From contig PKWO01000346.1 of assembly GCA_003132085.1 (NCBI GenBank), positions 1-10,457 on the forward strand: a stretch of 10,457 nt of DNA, read 5' to 3'. Below are positions 5,434 through 10,457 of this stretch, piece by piece (position 1 is the stretch's first letter; every line of letters starts with the position of its first letter). The position numbers and the translations under genes are program-made. This DNA is from Oxalobacteraceae bacterium (lineage in GTDB: Bacteria; Pseudomonadota; Gammaproteobacteria; Burkholderiales; Burkholderiaceae_D). Below the pieces are notes generated by a model, which had not been told where the DNA came from, did no database searches, and was given only the letters and a program-made list of their open reading frames with translations.

Positions 5434-5994
5434 ATGCTTAACATCAAGCCATCTACCTCAATCGCCTTGTTTCTCATGGCGGCAGCACTGCCGATTCTCT
5501 CTGCTTGCGATCCAAAATACAATTGGCGCGAGGTGCACGGCAAGGATGCCTCTTTCGTTGTACTGCTGCCGGATAAACCTGTTTCGATGTCGCGACCAAT
5601 CAACCTGAACGGTGAACCGGTGACGATGACCATGACAGCCGCCGAAGTGGATGGCGTCAATTTTGCGGTCGGATATGTCCAAGTATCCGATGCAAAACTG
5701 GCCCCCGCCGCGCTGAATTCGATGAAAACGGCATTGGTAAAAAACATTAACGGCGCGATTAAACATGAGCAACCGCCGGCGGCCCAGTCGGTAGCGGAGG
5801 GTCAGCAAACAAACGCGACTGATATTGAGGCTACCGGCACCCGCGCAACCAACAGCGGCGCCGAACCGCTTCTCCTGATCGGTCATTTTGCGGTAAAAGG
5901 CAACCGCGTCTATCAGGTAATCGTACTTGGAAGTGAAAAAGCCGTGCCAAGAGAAGAGGCCAACACCTTTCTTTCCTCTTTCAGGCCTGATTGA
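5434..5994 (+). CDS. Uncharacterised lipoprotein
   Basis: A 186-residue protein I do not recognise as a named family. Residues 1-24 are a lipoprotein signal (Lys5, hydrophobic stretch 10-22) ending in the lipobox LSAC with Cys25. Asp26 follows at +2, which in E. coli favours retention in the inner membrane; that rule may not hold here. The mature part has a Phe/Val-rich beta-like segment (40-85) and an Ala/Gln/Thr-rich low-complexity stretch (115-140). It ends in GNRVYQVIVLG and ANTFLSSFR, a close common in small periplasmic PsbP/LpqN-like folds; that similarity is only an impression. The start at 5434 fits the signal peptide, though GGAG at 5415-5418 is 15 bases away. It lies 72 bases after glsA with no clear terminator between. 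Confidence 0.75.
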   Translation: MLNIKPSTSIALFLMAAALPILSACDPKYNWREVHGKDASFVVLLPDKPVSMSRPINLNGEPVTMTMTAAEVDGVNFAVGYVQVSDAKLAPAALNSMKTALVKNINGAIKHEQPPAAQSVAEGQQTNATDIEATGTRATNSGAEPLLLIGHFAVKGNRVYQVIVLGSEKAVPREEANTFLSSFRPD

Positions 5995-6074
5995 TTGCAT
6001 GCGCACCGCCGCCACGATGACCGAGCTGCAAAATCGTGTTATGGTTTTACCTGCAAGCAAACCAAGGGGGCTCA

Positions 6075-6419
6075 ATGCTAGTTACATTCAAATCGAAAGC
6101 CGCCGCCGAAGTCGTCATGTATGAAGAGCACGCCAAGCCGCTTCTCGAACTGATCGGCAAGGACGTTAAACGCGGGGTTATTACCGCCGAGGAAGCTGCG
6201 CTCGCGATCGTCAAATTGGAAGCGGCTGTCAGCGAAAGCAAAATCCATCCGACCACCGAAGAGGTCAAGCGCGATGTCGTCGCCCATCATGGAGAGGCCG
6301 GCGATAACCACGATCATGAAGCATCTCAGTTCGTCAGTTTTGCAACGCGCGCCTACCCGCTTTTGGAAATGCTGCGTGCCGCGCAAAAAGGCGGCAACGA
6401 CGTCCTTTGGGGCATTTAG
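6075..6419 (+). CDS. DUF1840 family protein
   Basis: Small predicted cytosolic protein of 114 residues matching DUF1840 by its start (MLVTFKSKA) and its alternation of acidic and basic helices. I know of no assigned function. Residues 1-9 look like a short beta strand, about 15-55 are helical (YEEHAKPLLELIGKD at 16-30), and 85-105 form another helix ending in KGGNDVLWGI. In between, 71-82 is a His/Asp/Glu cluster, HHGEAGDNHDHE, that could bind a metal or be a flexible linker. The ATG at 6075 has AAGGGGG at 6064-6070. The next gene starts two bases after this stop, so the two are very probably co-transcribed. Confidence 0.82.
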   Translation: MLVTFKSKAAAEVVMYEEHAKPLLELIGKDVKRGVITAEEAALAIVKLEAAVSESKIHPTTEEVKRDVVAHHGEAGDNHDHEASQFVSFATRAYPLLEMLRAAQKGGNDVLWGI

Positions 6420-6421
6420 TC

Positions 6422-7249
6422 ATGCGCAGCCAAGAACGCGTGCTGACCGCGGCAGATGGCACAACGATTTTCGTTACCGACTGGCTGCCTGAAGCCGCCG
6501 ACGCGGCTCGCGGCAGCATTGTATTCATGCACGGACTAGGCGAGCATAGCGGGCGTTATACACATGTCGCCCAATTCTTCAACGATTGCGGTTTGGCGGT
6601 TCGCGCCTACGACCACCGCGGTCATGGCCGCTCCGGCGGTCCGCGCGGCGACGTCCCTGACAACGATCGCATGTTGCATGATGCAAAAATGGTGATCGAC
6701 GATTTTGCGCTGCAATACCCAGCGCCGCCGTTGCTGCTGGGGCATAGTTTGGGCGGGCTGTTGGCCGCGCGTTTTGCGGTGGAAAACTGGTCGCCGCTAC
6801 GCGGCCTGATTTTATCGTCGCCGGCATTGACGGTGTCCTTGTCGGCCGCGCACAGGCTGTTATTGAAGATACTTGAGGCAACCGCTCCCGGCTATGCGCT
6901 CCCGAACGGCCTGGACAGTCGCTTTCTTTCGCATGACCCGACAGTCGTTGACGCTTACATCAAAGATCCGCTGGTGCACACCAAAATCAGCGCCCGTCTA
7001 TTGCGTTGCCTATTAGTGTCCATCGATATAGCGCTCGCGAAGGCGCCGACGCTGAACTTGCCGACCTTGATGGTGGTGGCCGGCGACGACCACCTGGTGG
7101 ATGCGAGCGGTAGCCAGGCTTTCTTCGCGCTACTGCCGCCCGGAGTCGGAACGAAGCATGTCTACCCGCAGCTATATCATGAAGTTTTCAACGAAGTCGA
7201 CGCGCATCGCGTTTTTGATGATGTTCGGAACTGGCTGCAACAACGGTAG
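6422..7249 (+). CDS. Alpha/beta hydrolase, monoacylglycerol lipase-like
   Basis: A 275-residue serine hydrolase of the Hydrolase_4 / monoacylglycerol lipase-lysophospholipase type. Oxyanion-loop motif HGLGEHSGRY is at 37-46. YDHRGHGRSGGPRG at 63-76 is characteristic of this group. The nucleophile elbow GHSLGG at 107-112 gives Ser109, and GDDHLVD at 221-227 gives the acid, probably Asp223. YHEVFNE at 252-258 supplies His253. The triad is complete. No signal peptide is seen, so it is likely cytosolic or peripheral on the membrane. The substrate cannot be fixed from sequence; mono- or lysoacylglycerols are the family precedent. The start ATG lies two bases after the DUF1840 stop, with GGGG at 6409-6412 inside the end of that gene as ribosome site. 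Confidence 0.88.
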   Translation: MRSQERVLTAADGTTIFVTDWLPEAADAARGSIVFMHGLGEHSGRYTHVAQFFNDCGLAVRAYDHRGHGRSGGPRGDVPDNDRMLHDAKMVIDDFALQYPAPPLLLGHSLGGLLAARFAVENWSPLRGLILSSPALTVSLSAAHRLLLKILEATAPGYALPNGLDSRFLSHDPTVVDAYIKDPLVHTKISARLLRCLLVSIDIALAKAPTLNLPTLMVVAGDDHLVDASGSQAFFALLPPGVGTKHVYPQLYHEVFNEVDAHRVFDDVRNWLQQR

Positions 7250-7437
7250 CAATACGCATATCCGGGTAAAAGCGGGATCGGCCGCGACCCGTCCGCCATA
7301 TTTATATTGCTGAAAATGCGTGGCGGCTGCTCAGCCCCGTTACAATCTCGTCTTCATGCTTTGCCCGCCAAGTATGCAACACTACACTAGCGTACCCTGT
7401 CATGCGTGGGACGCCCACTTGCAATCACGAAAAATTC

Positions 7438-8763
7438 ATGCCTAAGGTATCATTAAAAACCGATTCACTCGCCTTTTGCCTGCTGGGCGCCGCGCACGCG
7501 GTGGCGGCAGTACGCACCGGCACCGCGCTGCCGCAGGCGCTATCGCAGATTTTCTCCAAAAACATCGCCCCGCCGCAAGCACGCGGAGCGATTCAGGATA
7601 TCTCGTACCGCACCATGCGCCAGCTCGGGCGAGCCGAAGCGCTGCTTGCGCTGATGACGCAAAAATCGCCGGAACCGGCGTTGCTGCATGCGCTGCTTTG
7701 CTGCGCGCTGGCGTTGATATCCAGTCCGCAAGAGCAGGCAGGCGACGCGCCATACAACAGTTTCACGGTAGTCGATCAAGCAGTTACGGCAGCGGCGTCC
7801 GACCTGTCGATCGCCCATGCAAAAGGCATGGTCAATGCAGTGTTGCGGCGTTTCTTGCGCGAGCGCGATGCGCTGTTGCAAGACGTTTTGCGCGACCCGG
7901 TCGCGCACTGGAATTACCCTGCTTGGTGGATTGATTCGATCAAATCGGCTTACCCGCACGATTGGCAGGCGATCCTTGCAGCCGGCAATGCCCTTCCACC
8001 TCTGACCTTGCGCGTGAACTGTCGTAAAACGACGGCTGCAGCCTATATGCAGACTCTGGCCCTGCATGCGATGGCGGCAACCCAGGTAGGCCCGGTGGCG
8101 GTGCGGTTGGCGCAGCCGGTCCCCGTCAGCCAGATCCCCGGATTTGACCAAGGCTTGGTGTCGGTGCAAGATGCTGCCGCGCAATTCGCAGCGACGCTGC
8201 TTGATGTGCAGGATGGCATGCGCGTACTGGATGCGTGCGCCGCGCCGGGCGGCAAGACTGGCCATATTCTCGAATGCGCTGACGTCGAGCTGCTGGCGCT
8301 TGACAGTGACGCCCGGCGTTTACCGCGTATCGCCGAGAACTTGCAGCGGCTGCAACTCGACGCCACACTGCAAGTGGGCGATGCCGGCAGCCGCGAGTGG
8401 TGGGACGGGCAAGCATTCGACCGCATTTTGGCCGATGTCCCATGTACCGCCTCCGGCATAGTGCGCCGCCATCCCGACATTCGATGGCTAAGGCGCAAAG
8501 GCGATGCCGTCCAATTGGCCAGTCAGTCGCGGCAAATCCTGGACAACCTTTGGCAGATGCTGCGCCCGGACGGAAAATTATTATTTGTAACCTGTTCACT
8601 CTGGCCGCAGGAGTCTGAAGCGCAAGCCGCCGCGTTTGCGGTGCGCAACCAGGCGATTCGCTTATCCGCACCAGGCCAATTGCTGCCGACCGCCAACACC
8701 GAGTATGATCACGATGGTCTGTTTTACGCGTTATTCCAGAAAGCCATTACTGCCATTACTTAA
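7438..8763 (+). CDS. rsmB: 16S rRNA (cytosine967-C5)-methyltransferase RsmB
   Basis: Uses S-adenosylmethionine to methylate C967 of 16S rRNA; 441 residues against 429 in E. coli. The N-terminal NusB-like RNA-binding domain covers about 8-150 (YNSFTVVDQAV at 106-116, AKGMVNAVLRRFL at 128-140). The Rossmann methyltransferase domain follows: SAM motif DACAAPGGKT at 265-274, motif IV DVPCTASG at 333-340 with Cys336, and motif VI VTCSLWPQE at 384-392 with Cys386. Both cysteines of the RNA m5C mechanism are present, Cys386 being the nucleophile by family analogy. Start choice is uncertain: ATG 7438 fits the family N terminus, ATG 7402 would add 12 residues, and neither has a clear ribosome site. 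TACAAT at 7341-7346 could be a -10 but lacks a -35. The gap to the hydrolase gene is 188 bases. Confidence 0.94.
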   Translation: MPKVSLKTDSLAFCLLGAAHAVAAVRTGTALPQALSQIFSKNIAPPQARGAIQDISYRTMRQLGRAEALLALMTQKSPEPALLHALLCCALALISSPQEQAGDAPYNSFTVVDQAVTAAASDLSIAHAKGMVNAVLRRFLRERDALLQDVLRDPVAHWNYPAWWIDSIKSAYPHDWQAILAAGNALPPLTLRVNCRKTTAAAYMQTLALHAMAATQVGPVAVRLAQPVPVSQIPGFDQGLVSVQDAAAQFAATLLDVQDGMRVLDACAAPGGKTGHILECADVELLALDSDARRLPRIAENLQRLQLDATLQVGDAGSREWWDGQAFDRILADVPCTASGIVRRHPDIRWLRRKGDAVQLASQSRQILDNLWQMLRPDGKLLFVTCSLWPQESEAQAAAFAVRNQAIRLSAPGQLLPTANTEYDHDGLFYALFQKAITAIT

Positions 8764-9043
8764 CCCGGATGTTGCATACATTGCGTTATTTGCACGGTCA
8801 CATGGAAAATGAAGGCGACACCCTATAACGGATGTTGACTGGAGCCGACAGTTGTTGTTAAAAATGTCATATTTTTGCAAATTTTCTGGGCTTTTGGCTT
8901 AAATATTGCAGCGATTTGGCCCAAAACTGGTCTAATAATGGCGGGAAGACTGGTTTGCAGTCGATTTCGTCTTGGTGTGCCAGACTCATGGTGCTGCTAT
9001 TGATTAACTTTTTAAAGCGGAACTGTTCCGTACTCTGACACGA
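8764..9043 (+). other. 280-base AT-rich gap between rsmB and the DUF4390 gene
   Basis: No gene, RNA gene or convincing terminator is seen. The stretch 8858-8905 is rich in A/T runs, including a small AAAAAT/ATTTTT dyad at about 8861-8877, and TTGCAA near 8876 is a loose -35 candidate without a good -10. It probably holds the promoter of the DUF4390-ntrY unit, but I cannot place it. Confidence 0.4.
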
Positions 9044-9625
9044 GTGACACGACGATTTATCCATTACCTCTATAGCGGATTGCTGGCAACACTGTTGCTT
9101 GCCTTTGCGTTCGTTCACGCGTCGGCCTTTGCTGCCGCCGGCATTGAGATCACCCAAGCGCATCTGGAGAACGCGGAAGAAGGCTACAAACTCTCGGCCA
9201 CCTTTGCCTTCGATCTCAATCACAATCTTGAGGATGCGATCAATCATGGCATTCCGCTGCATTTCACGACTGAAGTGGAAATGACGCGGCCGCGCTGGTA
9301 TTGGTTCGATGAATCAGCCATCAACGCGCAACGCACCGTCAGAATTTCCAAAAACCTGCTGACCAACGAATATCAGGCGACGATTCTCGGCGGCGTTCAA
9401 CAGAGTTTCAACACGCTCGACGATGCCCTTGCGCTATTGCGCCGACCCAGCCGCTGGGTGGTTGCCGAACGAAACGCATTGAAATCCGGAGCAACCTACA
9501 ATGTTGCCGTCCACATGGAGTTGAATCTTCATTATTTGTCCAAGCCGATTCATCTCAACGCATTGAACAACAGCGACTGGAGCCTCGCTTCCGATTGGAA
9601 ACATTTTCCCTTCAAGGCTGAATAA
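9044..9625 (+). CDS. DUF4390 exported protein
   Basis: A 193-residue protein that resembles DUF4390, a family often found just before ntrYX in betaproteobacteria; no function is known to me. Residues 1-30 form a signal peptide or N-terminal anchor (Arg-Arg start, hydrophobic 10-24, Ala-rich cut region near 28-32). The rest looks beta-rich and periplasmic: HGIPLHFTTEVEM at 68-80, PRWYWFDE at 83-90, QATILGGVQQSF at 111-122, RRPSRWVV at 133-140 and LSKPIHLNAL at 165-174. The start is a GTG with only a weak ribosome site; an in-frame stop at 9005-9007 limits any extension and no ATG lies between. The ntrY start is two bases after the stop, so the two are coupled, hinting at a role in NtrY sensing. 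That link is inference. Confidence 0.85.
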   Translation: MTRRFIHYLYSGLLATLLLAFAFVHASAFAAAGIEITQAHLENAEEGYKLSATFAFDLNHNLEDAINHGIPLHFTTEVEMTRPRWYWFDESAINAQRTVRISKNLLTNEYQATILGGVQQSFNTLDDALALLRRPSRWVVAERNALKSGATYNVAVHMELNLHYLSKPIHLNALNNSDWSLASDWKHFPFKAE

Positions 9626-9627
9626 TA

Positions 9628-10457
9628 GTGGGGCGGATTTTGAAGTATTTGCTGTTGCTGGGCGGCCCCGTCTTCGGCATCTTGTTGTTTTTGCTGGTCT
9701 TGGCCTCCGACAATTCCGCCTCCTTCGAACAAAACTATCCGTGGTTGTTGGGCCTCAATGCGTTGTTCGCCGCTGCGCTGTTGATTTCCGTCGTTTCGCT
9801 GATCGTCCGCCTTTACAAAAACTTCAAGCAGCGCAAATTCGGCTCGCGCCTGATGGCGCGCCTGGTGCTGCTGTTTGCATTGATCGGGATCCTGCCCGGC
9901 ACCTTGATCTACCTGGTTTCAGTGCAATTCGTGTCGCATTCGATCGAGTCCTGGTTCGACGTCAGCGTTGAGTCGGCCCTTGAATCCGGATTGAATCTTG
10001 GCCGTGCCGCCCTTGACACGCAGTTAAACGACCTGCTGGCGAAAGGCCGCAGTGTCGCCTTGGAAATATCCGACATGTCAGATGCGGCCCAGACTACTCA
10101 GCTGGCCAAATTGCGCGACTCGAATCTGATTCAGGAAGCCAGCATCGTTACCGCAAGCGGACACGTGGTTGCCAGCGTCGGCGGCAAGATCGGCACCCTG
10201 ATGCCGGATTTACCGACCCCGCTCATGCTCAAGCAAGCCCGCATGACGCGCGGCTACTCGGCCAAAGAGAGCGTCGACAACACCCGCGACGATAGCACGA
10301 GCGACCTGCGCTTGCGCGTCATCATTGCCATTCCTTCGTCAAGCAATGAATTGTCGTTGCAAGGTGTTCCCCGCTTTCTTCAGTTATTGCAACCGGTGTC
10401 GGCCAATCTTGCCGCCAATACCAAGGCATTGAGTGAAGCTTACCGCGAGTATCACGC
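9628..10457 (+). CDS. ntrY: Nitrogen-linked sensor histidine kinase NtrY, N-terminal part
   Basis: Membrane sensor of the NtrY-NtrX two-component system, linked to nitrogen and sometimes redox control. 276 codons are visible and the frame is open to the window end. Helices are predicted at about 6-26, 39-61 and 77-100. The third begins with the NtrY-typical run GSRLMARLVLLFALIGILPG at 72-91, followed by FVSHSIESWFDVSVESALESG at about 101-121. The periplasmic sensing region starts near 100. HAMP, PAS, the phospho-His domain and the ATPase domain should lie beyond the window. The start is taken as GTG 9628 with AAGG at 9614-9617; a nearby alternative cannot be excluded. It follows DUF4390 by two bases. 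Confidence 0.9.
   Translation, partial: MGRILKYLLLLGGPVFGILLFLLVLASDNSASFEQNYPWLLGLNALFAAALLISVVSLIVRLYKNFKQRKFGSRLMARLVLLFALIGILPGTLIYLVSVQFVSHSIESWFDVSVESALESGLNLGRAALDTQLNDLLAKGRSVALEISDMSDAAQTTQLAKLRDSNLIQEASIVTASGHVVASVGGKIGTLMPDLPTPLMLKQARMTRGYSAKESVDNTRDDSTSDLRLRVIIAIPSSSNELSLQGVPRFLQLLQPVSANLAANTKALSEAYREYH

Noticed and set aside
7540..8265. Long open frame opposite rsmB
   Set aside because: Arg/His/Cys-rich translation typical of the antisense of a GC-rich gene; rsmB motifs are intact on the plus strand.
8769..8828. 19-codon ORF after rsmB (MLHTLRYLHG...)
   Set aside because: No ribosome site, no overlap with a gene and too short to stand alone.
8948..8962. Small GACTG/CAGTC hairpin before the DUF4390 gene
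   Set aside because: A 5-bp stem with no T-run; below what can be told from chance in a 280-base gap.

Overview
The window looks like chromosomal DNA of a betaproteobacterium, most likely Burkholderiales close to the Oxalobacteraceae (Herbaspirillum, Herminiimonas or Collimonas type). This is inferred from remembered protein families and gene order (torF-type porin, glnK and amtB next to ubiK and comM; rsmB, a DUF4390 gene, then ntrY), not from a database search. I see no rRNA, tRNA, insertion sequence, prophage or CRISPR array. Ten of the eleven larger genes have intact reading frames; amtB and ntrY are cut by the window edges.

Left part (1-2258, minus strand): a compact nitrogen operon transcribed leftward. 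It encodes a TorF-family outer-membrane porin, the PII signal protein GlnK and the ammonium transporter AmtB, with gaps of only 11 and 10 bases. Upstream lies a 469-base non-coding region with a near-consensus sigma-54 (-24/-12) promoter and two NtrC-like dyads. The inferred mRNA leader is about 320 bases. It contains an array alternating an 8-base TTGATGNT motif with an 8-base GCRYRYGC-type palindromic arm (16-base period). A shorter, decayed copy of the same promoter-plus-array segment lies just before the porin start. This is the most unusual structure in the window.

Middle part (2259-7249, plus strand): ubiK (ubiquinone accessory factor), followed by a strong hairpin; a 36-codon ORF with a good ribosome-binding site whose stop overlaps the start of comM (competence-associated AAA+ ATPase); glsA (glutaminase); an uncharacterised lipoprotein; a small DUF1840 protein; and an alpha/beta hydrolase of the monoacylglycerol-lipase type.

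Right part (7438-10457, plus strand): rsmB (16S rRNA m5C967 methyltransferase), a 280-base AT-rich gap, a DUF4390 exported protein and the 5' part of ntrY, a membrane sensor kinase linked to nitrogen regulation. Ammonium uptake and sensing (amtB, glnK), ammonia release from glutamine (glsA) and a nitrogen-linked kinase (ntrY) therefore lie within about 10 kb, separated by housekeeping genes.
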